Source of the DNA: Pseudomonadota bacterium
GTDB lineage: Bacteria > Verrucomicrobiota > Verrucomicrobiia > Limisphaerales > SXTU01
Reading direction: 5' to 3'
NCBI GenBank assembly: GCA_009924135.1
Contig: RFSE01000006.1
Location: 1 to 64,000 of the forward strand
Length of the DNA: 64,000 nucleotides
Shown piece after piece: positions 1-9,387 of this stretch (positions within the stretch are counted from its first letter, which is position 1; every line of letters begins with the position of its first letter). The position numbers were made by a program, and so were the translations under genes. The notes under the pieces are model-generated. The model was given only the letters and a program-made list of their open reading frames with translations. It searched no databases and was not told the DNA's origin.

Positions 1-194
1 TCGGGGCGCTTCAGGAAAGTTTGCGGGCGCCTCCGTGGCGCGGCGGCGAAAACGGAAGTCAAATTCTGAAACGGGGCGTTTTTTGACGGGCTGCTAACCA
101 CGATTGGACATATTACAAACTTGAGCCGCACAAGCTGGAGTTTCCAAACCGCGCGCGCGACTCCCAGTTTGGATTTACCATCACATTTCAAGTA

Positions 195-626
195 TTGGAG
201 AATGACACTCCGTTTCGCGACATCGTTGCCGAATGCATTCTGAAGGCTTTAGGAGACCGCAAGTTCACAGGTTCGTGCGAGTGCTACGAGCACGTAGGAC
301 TTTTCGGAGAACCGCCGATGGCGACACAACTCTATCGAATTGCTTTGTGCCTACGGAATGATAGTGGCCGTGATTTGAAGGCTTACGATTGGTGGAAGTT
401 GTTTGAATCCGATTTGGTAAAGCTTACGAGCGAGCGCACCAAAGGAATCGAACCAACGGATTTTTCCGAGCTATCCGAGATGACAGCTATTCGCATCGAA
501 CCCCTTTCTTGCGGAGCGTTGTTTGAGAACGGCGAACCCGAAGCAGTGACGCTCAGACAAGATGAGCAAGAGGAAACGCCGTTGTTGAAGCTAATTCAGG
601 AAAGAATCTATTGGCGCAACGCATAG
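195..626 (+). CDS. Hypothetical protein, 5' end uncertain
   Basis: I do not recognise this 143-residue protein. The track start is a TTG with no obvious Shine-Dalgarno. The frame stays open upstream to about position 87 with protein-like sequence (for example YYKLEPHKLEF), so the true start may lie earlier or the ORF may be the tail of a longer, broken gene. It is acidic with no signal peptide or membrane segment. Base composition is clearly more AT-rich than the core genes. It is the most distal member of the accessory region beyond carB and points toward the carB 3'-end remnant at 632-691. Transfer is inferred from composition and context only. Confidence 0.5.
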   Translation: MENDTPFRDIVAECILKALGDRKFTGSCECYEHVGLFGEPPMATQLYRIALCLRNDSGRDLKAYDWWKLFESDLVKLTSERTKGIEPTDFSELSEMTAIRIEPLSCGALFENGEPEAVTLRQDEQEETPLLKLIQERIYWRNA

Positions 627-631
627 CCCGT

Positions 632-691
632 TCAATTCGTGTTCCCAGCCAACTCTTTCTCAAAATCTCCGATCTCTTCAATTAGCACCAA
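632..691 (-). repeat. carB 3'-end remnant, copy 1 (most diverged)
   Basis: Read on the minus strand this encodes LVLIEEIGDFEKELAGNTN followed by TGA. It aligns without gaps to the last 19 codons of carB ([19 protein letters not shown], stop) and has the stop at the same codon. It has no start codon and is not a gene. A heptamer-rich stretch (about 692-740) follows it and resembles the one next to copy 2. Confidence 0.75.
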
Positions 692-752
692 GGAAAGTTG
701 AGAGGTCATGGTTGATGGTTGACGCCCGGAATCAGTCTTTTCGAACTGCCGT

Positions 753-932
753 TCATGCAGCCTCGTCCTCCGCGTATTCCTCAGTCGAATGCGGCACCGG
801 CACCGTCATGCCTCCCTCGCGCAGAACGGGGATGTGCTCTTCGATGGCCTCGTCCATGAGCTTTACCACCTCTTCCCGCGTGGTTGCCGCGGGCACGCCA
901 ACGGACTTGGGCAGGATGACGCGATACCTCAT
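753..932 (-). CDS. HicB-like antitoxin, internally shortened
   Basis: This 59-residue ORF is too short for the track. It starts MRYRVILPKSVG and contains TREEVVKLMDEAIEEHI followed by VPVPHST, the pattern of HicB-type antitoxins (a short beta-strand, then the helix ending in EAIEEHI, then a VPxP tail). Compared with that family from memory, the segment that normally carries the YxAxxPDLPGC loop is missing, so the partial RNase-H-like fold may be incomplete. Its ATG overlaps the stop of the upstream gene (ATGA), implying translational coupling. No HicA toxin is next to it. It could be an orphan or decayed antitoxin, or the second half of the pair with the 929-1159 gene. Confidence 0.65.
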   Translation of the reverse strand: MRYRVILPKSVGVPAATTREEVVKLMDEAIEEHIPVLREGGMTVPVPHSTEEYAEDEAA

Positions 933-1159
933 TTGCGCCGGGCGTTGCGTTTGAGCTGATAGTGCGCGAGGGAAACCACCTTCCCCGCCGCCACCTCGGC
1001 CTGCACCTTCGGCCGGGCGGTGTCGTAGGCGCGGAGATCGGCGAGTTCCTCCTCGGCTTCACGGAGGCGGTCGTAGGTGGCCATGTCCAGCAGCACACCC
1101 ACCCGCTTGCCCTTCGCGTCGGTCACGAACTGCTCAGGCTTCAAGGCTGGCGCTTTCAT
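929..1159 (-). CDS. Small antitoxin-like protein (Phd/YefM-type N-terminus)
   Basis: A 76-residue protein starting MKAPALKPEQFVTDAKGKRV. The pattern 'ydd.G.r.GVLLD..tYdrL.e..EEL..lrayD' is typical of small prevent-host-death-like antitoxins that lack a recognisable DNA-binding fold beyond the N-terminal strand-helix. The tail is basic (KRNARRK). It overlaps the HicB-like gene by four bases (ATGA), so the two form one transcript on the minus strand. They lie between carB-end copies 1 and 2. No RelE/ParE-type toxin is adjacent. Function as an antitoxin is inferred from sequence style and context. Confidence 0.6.
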   Translation of the reverse strand: MKAPALKPEQFVTDAKGKRVGVLLDMATYDRLREAEEELADLRAYDTARPKVQAEVAAGKVVSLAHYQLKRNARRK

Positions 1160-1201
1160 GGCGGCAAGTTAGCAGCCCGCCCACCGGCCGGCAATGGGCT
1201 A

Positions 1202-1259
1202 CTAATTCTTCGCCCCGGCCAACACTTCTTCAAAATCCACGATCTCCTTGATCTGCACC
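1202..1259 (-). repeat. carB 3'-end copy 2
   Basis: The minus strand reads [18 protein letters not shown] then TAG, identical in protein to the last 18 residues of carB. The DNA differs by about eight bases, all synonymous or in the stop codon. About 30 bases are identical, centred on CCACGATCTCCTTGATCTGC. Synonymous-only divergence means this came from a functional carB end in a related genome or an old duplication, not from a recent local copy error. Confidence 0.85.
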
Positions 1260-1262
1260 GAA

Positions 1263-1300
1263 GCAGGTTGAGAGTTAATGGTTGAGAGTTGAGAGTCGGA
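1263..1300. repeat. Heptamer-type repeat (GTTGAGA)
   Basis: Imperfect 7-base repeat GTTGAGA/GTTAATG/GTTGAGA/GTTGAGA between carB-end copies 2 and 3. A close relative lies at about 698-720 next to copy 1. Confidence 0.7.
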
Positions 1301-1301
1301 A

Positions 1302-1430
1302 TCAGTTGTTGGCGGACGCGAGGACTTCTTCGAAGTCCACGATCTCCTTGATCTGCATCAGGAACCACCGGTCAGTCTTTGTGAGATTAAAAATCTACTC
1401 GATGGTGAAGCCGGCGCGCGCAGGGCGTGG
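1302..1430 (-). repeat. carB 3'-end copy 3 (longest, with a nonsense codon)
   Basis: About 129 bases matching carB 2275-2402. The minus strand reads GFTIE, then TAG, then IFNLTKTDRWFLMQIKEIV through LASANN and TGA. Relative to carB it has one in-frame nonsense codon, a 2-base insertion (GCGCGCG) near its 5' edge and scattered substitutions. It is an untranslated remnant located 10 bases after the stop of the 1441-1650 gene. Confidence 0.85.
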
Positions 1431-1440
1431 TGCTTTCCTT

Positions 1441-1650
1441 TCATTCGTGAACCGGCAAGGGCATGCCGTAAAGCCGCTCAAACAGGCGGCGCTTGCGTTC
1501 GCTTTCCGGCAAGTCACCGGGCAGCGAGGCCAGCACCATGCGGCGGGCCGCTTCAAACATCTCCACCCCCATGCGGAAGCGTTCCGCGCCGGAGCGGGCC
1601 ATCAACCGGGCGCGCACCATTTCGGCTACCTCGGGCGGCGTGTCGGTCAT
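1441..1650 (-). CDS. Small helical protein paired with nucleotidyltransferase
   Basis: A 69-residue protein when begun at MTDTPPEVAEM; the track start six codons earlier is less likely. The ATG at 1650 overlaps the stop of the nucleotidyltransferase gene (ATGA), which fixes the start. It is predicted mostly helical with GAERFRMGVEMFEAARRMV and RKRRLFERLYG. I recognise the style of small partner proteins often encoded next to minimal nucleotidyltransferases, but no catalytic motif is visible. A toxin-antitoxin-like pairing is an inference from coupling and position in the accessory region. Confidence 0.65.
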   Translation of the reverse strand: MTDTPPEVAEMVRARLMARSGAERFRMGVEMFEAARRMVLASLPGDLPESERKRRLFERLYGMPLPVHE

Positions 1651-2186
1651 GGCTGGCATTCGAGCCACAGGCTATGCAGCCCCAGTTCCCTCGTCCAGCG
1701 CTCGATGTAGGCCGTGTCAGCGCCGGTGCCGGCCAGGTTGCGGACATCGCGCAGTTGCAGTTCGGAATGGGAGTCCTTCGCCCACCACAGCTTGGAGATG
1801 ATGAGGTCTTCCTTGCTGGCGATCCAAGTGGAGAAGTCCTCGATGGTGATGCGTTGGCGGCGCTCGAACTCGACAAGGCGGTAGGGAGAGCCTTTGCGGA
1901 TGATGCAATCCACTTTGATGATGCTCTCCTGGTGGATGAGGTTGAAGAGGGATTCATGCGCGATGGAACTGCTGACGGCCTCGCGGGAGACGTAGTAATC
2001 GGGCGTGAACAGCCGAACGACGCTGTCCGTGTCACGCGGGGTGAGGGCGACCACCAGATCAATGTCACGCGTCATGCGGGGCTGAGCGTAGTAGTTCATC
2101 GCCATCGAGCCGGTGAGCATGTAGGCCATGCCGCCTTGCTCCAGCCTGGCGGACACGTCGCGGACGATGTCGAGTTCGTCATGCAT
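1647..2186 (-). CDS. Minimal nucleotidyltransferase (AbiEii/DUF6036-like)
   Basis: About 179 residues from MHDELDIVRDVSARLE; the track start 13 codons upstream adds an unlikely tail. The motif YMLTGSMAMNYY followed by RMTRDIDLVV is the GS-x(n)-DxD signature of the pol-beta nucleotidyltransferase fold, and VDCII fits the third acidic strand. The family includes AbiEii-type toxins and related nucleotidyltransferases of unknown substrate. It starts about 90 bases after the carB stop, is translationally coupled to a 69-residue partner, and is bracketed by carB and carB-end copy 3. Most probably a toxin-antitoxin or defence-like cassette. Confidence 0.75.
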   Translation of the reverse strand: MHDELDIVRDVSARLEQGGMAYMLTGSMAMNYYAQPRMTRDIDLVVALTPRDTDSVVRLFTPDYYVSREAVSSSIAHESLFNLIHQESIIKVDCIIRKGSPYRLVEFERRQRITIEDFSTWIASKEDLIISKLWWAKDSHSELQLRDVRNLAGTGADTAYIERWTRELGLHSLWLECQP

Positions 2187-2274
2187 GGGAGCAAGGCTCG
2201 GCAGGCTTGTTCTCCCGAGAGCCACACCTGCGGGTCTGACTCAAGGTTGCACGCATGGATTGCCTGGGTTCCGA

Positions 2275-3825
<1,551 letters not shown>

Positions 3826-4165
3826 CTGAAAGTGGCTCGACCGGAACGTCGCCAGACCAACCCCCATGGCTGAGTCTGCCGCGCTCCGCAAAAGCTCGGT
3901 GAGTGAACGCAATCCCGCGCCGCTTGTCAGCGGTATTTTTTCGGGCGGTGAGCGCTTCGGCCCCGCTCGGTTTCTTGCAGGTGTCAGGGAAACGGAGCGA
4001 ATGCGCATGGCCGTGTAGCGCGGGCAGCCCTGCCCGCGCGTTGCCGCTGAACGGGGCCGGGATCGCGCGGGCACGGCTGCCCGCGCTACGATCAACCGCT
4101 TATCGGTCGGCTCAGGCATTCAGGCGAATGTCCGGGGGCGTCCGGCACGTCTATCCACGGAAGCC
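3826..4165. other. Intergenic region with palindrome
   Basis: Between the divergent carB and haem-protein genes. It holds a palindrome at 4015-4094 with arms built on TAGCGCGGGCAG / CTGCCCGCGCTA. A single related unit recurs at about 36197-36227. I see no gene in it. Confidence 0.6.
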
Positions 4166-7100
4166 ATGAACATTTACCTTCGCGCGGCCCTCCTCGGGGT
4201 CCTCCTCGCCGCCCGTCCCTGCCCGGCCGGCCAGACCAATCTGAACGGCCGCACCTTCACGTTGCCCGATGGCTTCACGGTGGAACTCGTCGCCCGCGCG
4301 CCGCTCGTCAACCGGCCCGTGTCCATCGCCTTCGATCCGCATGGCCGGCTCTACGCGACGGATTCCTCGGGCTCCAGCGAGAAGGGGCCGACCCAGTACG
4401 AGCGCAAGGACCACCGCATCGTGCGGCTGGAGGACACGACCGGCACGGGCGTGTTCGACAAGTCGGTGGTGTTCGCGGACAAGATGATGTTCCCCGAGGG
4501 CGCGCTGTTTCACGACGGTTCACTCTACGTAGCCGCCCCGCCCCAGATCTGGAAGCTCACGGATACCGACGGCGACGGCATCGCGGACAAACGCGAGGTC
4601 TGGCACGATGGCAAGACATTGACTGGTTGCGCAAACGACCTGCACGGGCCGTACCTGGGACCGGACGGGTGGATTTACTGGTGCAAGGGCGCGTTTGCCG
4701 AGCAGCGCTACACGCTCCCGAATGGGAAGCCCTTCGTCACGCGCGCCTCGCACATTTTCCGCGCGCGGCCGGACGGCACGGGCCTCGAACCCGTGCTCAC
4801 CGGCGGCATGGACAATCCGGTGGGCGTGGCCTTTCACTCGACGGGCGAGCGGTTCCTGAGCTGCACGTTCGTGCAGCCCGGCGGCGGCAAGCGCGACGGC
4901 CTGCTGCACGCGGTGTACGGCGGCGTTTACGGCAAGGAGCAGTCCGCCCTCGACGGCCATCCGCGCACGGGCGATCTCATGCCGGTGATGACGCACATGG
5001 GCGCAGCCGCGCCGTGCGGGCTGACCACGTATCGCTCGCGCGTCTTCGGTGCTGACTGGTCGGACAACCTGCTCGCGTGCTACTTCAACCTGCACAAGGT
5101 CGTACGCCACGAACTGATCCCCGACGGCGCGACCTTCAAGACGAAGGACACCGACCTCCTCGCCAGCACCGACGTGGACTACCACCCGACGGACGTGCTC
5201 GAAGACGCGGACGGCAGCGTGCTCATCGTGGACACGGGCGGCTGGTACAAGATCTGTTGCCCCACCTCGCAGCTCGCCAAGCCCGACGTGCTCGGGGCGA
5301 TCTACCGGGTGCGCAAGACCGGCCAGCCCAAGTCGGAAGACCCGCGCGGCCTCAAGCTCAACTGGCCCGCCCTCCAGCCTGCCGACCTCGCCAAGCTTCT
5401 CGCCGATGAACGCCTCTATGTCCGCCAGCGCGCGATCCAGGAACTGGGCAAGCGCGGGGAAGCAGCGGTCCCGGCGTTGCGTGACGTGGTGGTAGCAGCC
5501 GACGTGAGGAGGCTCACTTCCAATCCGAAACCAGAAACAAAAAAGCAGAAACAGTTATCAGAGCCTCCTCACGTCGGCTGCTACCCGGGGGAAATTCGCC
5601 GCGACGCCGTGTGGGCGCTGTCGCACATTTCCGGTCCCGCTGCACGCGAGGCTGTGCGCACGGCCCTTAATGATACGGATGCCTCCGTCCGCCATGCGGC
5701 CATTCACGTGGCCAGCATCTGGCGCGATGGACACGCGGAAGGACGGCTCACGGCGATCAGCGAATCGGACGATGCCGCCCTGGCCCGCGCCGCTGCCGAA
5801 GGGCTCGGACGCATGAACGCCACCAACTCCGCAGCGGCCTTGCTGGCGGCAGCCGACCGGGCGCGCGCGAGCACCGCGACCATGTCGGACGCCCAGCGCG
5901 TCCTCTGGCACTCGCTCACCTACGCCGTCATTGAAATGGCATCGGGTGAAGCCATCGGCACGCAACTCACCGCCCGCGGGCCGACGGCCGCAACGCTCAT
6001 CGCCCTCGCGCACAGCGGGAGCACGGCACTCAAGCCGGAAGCCATCATCCCGTTGCTGCGTTCGCGCGACCCGGTGGTGAAGCAAACCGCACTGTGGATT
6101 GCCAGCCAGCGCTCAGACTGGGCTCCCCGGATTGCCAACACTTACTACCGAGACCTGTTTCATGACGTGATCCCAAAACCCGACCCGATCGATACGCCCA
6201 TGATTCTCGCCAAGCTCGCGAAGTTTCCTGAGGTCCAGGAATCGCTGGCGAGCCTCAGTGGGATTGCCCAAGTGCCACGTGACTCGCGGCTGATCGCATT
6301 GCGGGCGATGGCTGCATCCGGGGTGAAGGACACTCCAGCGCGCTGGGTTGCCACCGTCACTGAGTTGCTCACCAGCTCTGACAGTGAAATCCTCCGCCAG
6401 GCTGTTGCGACCTCGCGCACGTTCACGCCGCCGAAGACTACTTCCGTTGCGTTCATCCGCGCGTTGCAGGACGTCGGAGAGTCTGACTCCGGGCCAGCGG
6501 AAGTGCGTCTGGATGCCCTTGCCACCGCCGGCAGCCTGGCATCCGTTTCGGAACCGCTATTCTCCTTCCTGCGCACCAGCCTGGAGTCCACAAAGCCCAT
6601 GCTCACCCGCAGCGCCGCCGCAGGCGTGCTGGCCAAGGCGAAGCTGACCGGCACACAACAGCTTACCCTGGCCGACACGATGAAAGGCATTTCACCGCTG
6701 GATGCCCCGAAGCTGCTGCCGGTGTTTGAGAAGTCGCCAAACGAGGAGCTGGGCCTGAAACTCGTCGCGGCGTTGAAGGATTCCACCGGCTTGCGCGGGC
6801 TGCGCGTGGACCTGCTCAAGCCGCTGCTGGCGAAGTATCCGAAGTCCGTGCAGGACGCGGGCGCGGACCTGCTCACCCTGCTCAATGCCGACGCGGCAAA
6901 GCAACGCGCGCATCTGGAGGAACTGGTCCCGACGGTGCGCGATGGGGACGTGCGACGCGGGCATCAGCTCTTCAGCAGCCAGAAGGCCGCGTGCTCGACG
7001 TGCCACGCCATCGGTTACCTCGGCGGCAAGCTCGGGCCGGACCTCACGCGCATCGGGCAGGTGCGCACCGAGATGGATTTGCTGGAGAGCATCGTCTATC

Positions 7101-7360
7101 CGAGCGCGAGCTTCGTACGGAGCTACGAGCCGTTCACCGTCGTGCGCAAGGACGGCGAGGACGTGACCGGCATCGTACGCAAGGACGCCCCGGACGAGGT
7201 GATCCTCGCGAACGGTCCCGAGACCGAAGTGCGCATCGCCCGCGCCGACGTGGTGGAAATGCGCCCGGGCAAGGTGTCGCTGATGCCCGATGGTTTGGAG
7301 CAGGCGCTGACGAAGCAGGAGCTGGCGGATTTGCTCGCGTTTCTAAAGGCGGCGAAGTGA
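4166..7360 (+). CDS. PVC-type haem-binding propeller/HEAT protein
   Basis: 1,064 residues with a signal peptide (about 1-22, ending near PCPAG). Residues about 28-390 form the PVC 'membrane-bound dehydrogenase' beta-propeller (DGFTVELVARAPL, HGRLYATDSSG, DNPVGVAF, VDYHPTDVLEDADGS). Residues about 395-930 are HEAT-like repeats. The C-terminus is a haem-binding domain with CSTCH at about 943 and the typical GPDLTRIG. It is presumably periplasmic and redox-active; substrate unknown. Residues about 443-473 are encoded by a perfect 24-nt inverted repeat inserted in frame between HEAT segments (see separate feature). Such proteins are abundant in Planctomycetes and Verrucomicrobia. Confidence 0.88.
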   Translation: MNIYLRAALLGVLLAARPCPAGQTNLNGRTFTLPDGFTVELVARAPLVNRPVSIAFDPHGRLYATDSSGSSEKGPTQYERKDHRIVRLEDTTGTGVFDKSVVFADKMMFPEGALFHDGSLYVAAPPQIWKLTDTDGDGIADKREVWHDGKTLTGCANDLHGPYLGPDGWIYWCKGAFAEQRYTLPNGKPFVTRASHIFRARPDGTGLEPVLTGGMDNPVGVAFHSTGERFLSCTFVQPGGGKRDGLLHAVYGGVYGKEQSALDGHPRTGDLMPVMTHMGAAAPCGLTTYRSRVFGADWSDNLLACYFNLHKVVRHELIPDGATFKTKDTDLLASTDVDYHPTDVLEDADGSVLIVDTGGWYKICCPTSQLAKPDVLGAIYRVRKTGQPKSEDPRGLKLNWPALQPADLAKLLADERLYVRQRAIQELGKRGEAAVPALRDVVVAADVRRLTSNPKPETKKQKQLSEPPHVGCYPGEIRRDAVWALSHISGPAAREAVRTALNDTDASVRHAAIHVASIWRDGHAEGRLTAISESDDAALARAAAEGLGRMNATNSAAALLAAADRARASTATMSDAQRVLWHSLTYAVIEMASGEAIGTQLTARGPTAATLIALAHSGSTALKPEAIIPLLRSRDPVVKQTALWIASQRSDWAPRIANTYYRDLFHDVIPKPDPIDTPMILAKLAKFPEVQESLASLSGIAQVPRDSRLIALRAMAASGVKDTPARWVATVTELLTSSDSEILRQAVATSRTFTPPKTTSVAFIRALQDVGESDSGPAEVRLDALATAGSLASVSEPLFSFLRTSLESTKPMLTRSAAAGVLAKAKLTGTQQLTLADTMKGISPLDAPKLLPVFEKSPNEELGLKLVAALKDSTGLRGLRVDLLKPLLAKYPKSVQDAGADLLTLLNADAAKQRAHLEELVPTVRDGDVRRGHQLFSSQKAACSTCHAIGYLGGKLGPDLTRIGQVRTEMDLLESIVYPSASFVRSYEPFTVVRKDGEDVTGIVRKDAPDEVILANGPETEVRIARADVVEMRPGKVSLMPDGLEQALTKQELADLLAFLKAAK
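5492..5584. repeat. In-frame palindromic insertion inside CDS
   Basis: Perfect 24-base inverted repeat (arm begins GTAGCAGCCGACGTGAGGAG) around a 45-base loop that contains a heptamer repeat (CCGAAAC, CAGAAAC, CAGAAAC). Total 93 bases, or 31 codons, with no stop in the host frame. Same arm length and near-identical arm sequence as the ileS insertion at 47891-47982. Confidence 0.9.
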
Positions 7361-7368
7361 TCGGGTAA

Positions 7369-7437
7369 GGTTTCAGGTTCAAGGGTTCAGGGTTCAGACA
7401 GGGTCGTTGAACTTCGAACCTGAAACCTGAAACCTTG
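7369..7437. terminator. Palindrome between convergent genes, possible bidirectional terminator
   Basis: AGGTTTCAGGTTCAAGGGTT on the left pairs with AACCTGAAACCTGAAACCTT on the right. Arms carry a 7-base periodicity (GGTTCAA, GGGTTCA). It lies just after the haem-protein gene and before the convergent alkyltransferase, so it could terminate both, although no clear U-tract follows. Confidence 0.5.
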
Positions 7438-7453
7438 CATCCTTAAACCTTTG

Positions 7454-7975
7454 CTAGGTTAGCAACACTCCCTCAACTGCCAACAACCTCCGCTTCCACT
7501 CCTGCCCGCCGGAGAAGCCGCCGAGGCGGCCGTTGGCGGCCAGCACCCGGTGACAGGGAATGAGCACCGGAATGGGATTGGCACCGCAACCGCCTCCAAC
7601 GGCCCGGGCGGCGCGGCGCTTGCCGAGGTCTTCGGCGATCTCGCCGTAGCTGCGGGTTTCGCCACGCGGGATACGTTGGAGCGCGTCCCAGACGCGCAGG
7701 CGGAACTTCGTGCCACCCGTGAGATCGAGCGGCGGGAGGGATGGTCGTCCGGTGCGCCGCGAAGTTTCGTTCAACGCGGCGAGCAGGGCGGTTTGCGTTT
7801 GCTCCGCCCACCGACGGAATGGAGCGGGGAGTTCATCGGCAGGCGTTGAAACGGGGCGCGTCCGCTTGCTGGGAAAATCCAGCCGGGCCAGACCTGCGGC
7901 CGAGAAGTGGGCGATGAACTCGCCGTGGGGCGTGGGGAGCGGCGCGGTGTGCAGGATTTCAGGTGGGCGTGGCAT
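7454..7975 (-). CDS. Methylated-DNA-protein-cysteine methyltransferase
   Basis: 173 residues from MPRPPEILHTAPL. It carries the invariant active-site motif IPCHRV and the preceding RAVGGGCGANP, plus the DNA-binding wing TRSYGEIAEDLGK. This protein transfers alkyl groups from O6-alkylguanine to its own cysteine in direct DNA repair. Length fits the Ogt-type stand-alone enzyme. The 12-codon upstream extension in the track comes from a GATTAAG-type repeat (7979-8065) and is rejected. Confidence 0.9.
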   Translation of the reverse strand: MPRPPEILHTAPLPTPHGEFIAHFSAAGLARLDFPSKRTRPVSTPADELPAPFRRWAEQTQTALLAALNETSRRTGRPSLPPLDLTGGTKFRLRVWDALQRIPRGETRSYGEIAEDLGKRRAARAVGGGCGANPIPVLIPCHRVLAANGRLGGFSGGQEWKRRLLAVEGVLLT

Positions 7976-8074
7976 TAGGTGGATTAAGATTACGATTAAG
8001 ATGAAGCGCAAGAAGAGTCTGCCTGCCCATCTTGCCCGTAATCTTAATCGTAATCTTAATCCCGCTCCACCAGT

Positions 8075-8590
8075 TCACCGGTTGCCGACGATGGCCTTGA
8101 ACAGGCCGAACAGCACCGCGAGCAGCACGATGAACAGAAAAATGAAACGGTTGCGGGCGACGCGCCGCTCGTAACGCAGCGGACGCAGGCCCTGAATCTG
8201 GCCGGAATCGAGGAGTTTCACGAGTTTGGGGTTGCTGGAGTGTGTGAGACCGAAACGACGTTTGAAGCCCTGCACCTTCGCCGCGAAGTCGCGCGGGCGC
8301 GGGCCCAGCTCAGGGTGCAGCGCCGGAGCCGGGGCCGGAGCGGCGGTGGCCTTGAGACGATGCTGGTCCACCGGTTCGAAGACCGGCGCGGCGGGCGCGG
8401 GGGCGACGGCGGGGGCGGCTTCGGTTTTCGCCCCGTCCGGCAGCGCGGTGGAGCGGAGCTTCGGCTGACCCGGCCAGAGCGGCTGGCCGGACTCGGCCTG
8501 CTTGATTTGTTCCTGCAATGCCGCGATCTCGGCTTCGAGTGCCCGCGCGCGTTCCGAAAGGGGGTCGGACTTTTTGCGGAACAGGGACAT
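8075..8590 (-). CDS. Tail-anchored coiled-coil protein, unknown
   Basis: 171 residues starting MSLFRKKSDPLSERA. An N-terminal coiled coil (about 10-35, EIAALQEQIKQAE) is followed by an Ala/Pro-rich linker, a basic segment (KVQGFKRRFGL) and one C-terminal membrane helix (FIFLFIVLLAVLFGLF). No enzyme motif is visible. It is encoded downstream of another C-terminally anchored coiled-coil protein on the same strand, and the two probably work together at the membrane. No function is proposed. Confidence 0.65.
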   Translation of the reverse strand: MSLFRKKSDPLSERARALEAEIAALQEQIKQAESGQPLWPGQPKLRSTALPDGAKTEAAPAVAPAPAAPVFEPVDQHRLKATAAPAPAPALHPELGPRPRDFAAKVQGFKRRFGLTHSSNPKLVKLLDSGQIQGLRPLRYERRVARNRFIFLFIVLLAVLFGLFKAIVGNR

Positions 8591-8601
8591 GGGAAGCTAC
8601 A

Positions 8602-8634
8602 CGATGCTGGATGCCGGATGCGGGACGCTGGAGG
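8602..8634. repeat. Heptamer-type repeat
   Basis: Imperfect 7-base periodicity (GCTGGAT, GCCGGAT, GCGGGAC, GCTGGAG) in the spacer between the two coiled-coil genes. Confidence 0.6.
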
Positions 8635-8709
8635 GAGCAGCACCAGGGCGCTCGCACCCATCGGCGTGCAGCCCGCCTGCCACCCACTTCAAGCATCTGA
8701 CATCCCGGA

Positions 8710-9306
8710 TCATTTTTTGAACAGTAGCAACAGCACGCTGCCCAGCAAGACCGCCACCGCCACGGGCCAGGTGAGCGCGAAGCCGAGGCGGCACAGTTCC
8801 GGGAAACTCTGCGCCCCGAAGAAGTGGCCTTGGATCTTTGCGGGACCGGTGTCGGGCGACGATGAGGAGGACGCGAGCGCGCCGTCGAGCACGGACCATT
8901 TGAGACGGGCCCCGTTCCATTCCATGCGGGCATTCTCGATGGCGGTGAGCGCGCGGGTGAGTTCCACGTTGTAATTGTCGGCGGTCCACGAATCCTCGTT
9001 TACGGCCTGGACCTTGGCGAGCGATTCGCGCAGGCCGGTCAGGGACTTCGCCATCTGCTCGGCGTCACGGCGGGACTTGAGTTCGGCCTCTTCGAGGAGC
9101 ACGAGGCCGCGGGCGAGGTGGTGCAGCATTTCCTCGCGGCCGGTCTGGAGTTCCACGCGGCGGCGGCGGGACTCCTCGAGGTCGGCGCGGGCGCGCTCCA
9201 GCTCGTCCTGGCGACGCTTGAGCTCCGCCAGTTGCTGTTGGGCGTCAGAGACCTTGAGGTCAAGTTCCTCACGGCTGGGCGGACGGCTGGTGGCGGGGTC
9301 GCTCAT
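8710..9306 (-). CDS. Coiled-coil protein with C-terminal membrane anchor
   Basis: 198 residues if begun at MSDPATSRPPSREEL; the track start 27 codons earlier (9387) is possible, but that extra part is encoded by a repeat-like stretch. A long coiled coil (SDAQQQLAELKRRQDELERA onward) leads to a segment WTADNYNVELTRALTAIENAR and a single C-terminal helix (WPVAVAVLLGSVLLLLF). It pairs in order and topology with the downstream 8075-8590 protein. Function unknown; a structural or envelope role is only a guess. Confidence 0.65.
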   Translation of the reverse strand: MSDPATSRPPSREELDLKVSDAQQQLAELKRRQDELERARADLEESRRRRVELQTGREEMLHHLARGLVLLEEAELKSRRDAEQMAKSLTGLRESLAKVQAVNEDSWTADNYNVELTRALTAIENARMEWNGARLKWSVLDGALASSSSSPDTGPAKIQGHFFGAQSFPELCRLGFALTWPVAVAVLLGSVLLLLFKK

Positions 9307-9387
9307 GGTGACTGGGCGGGCAACGGGCCGGGCGGTGGTGAGAACGTCGCTGTCAACAAACTCCGAATTGTCAAATTCCGAAGACAT

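Noticed and set aside
1156-1368. 70-residue minus ORF through carB-end copies 2 and 3
   Set aside because: It is out of the carB frame; the DNA is explained by the carB-end repeats.
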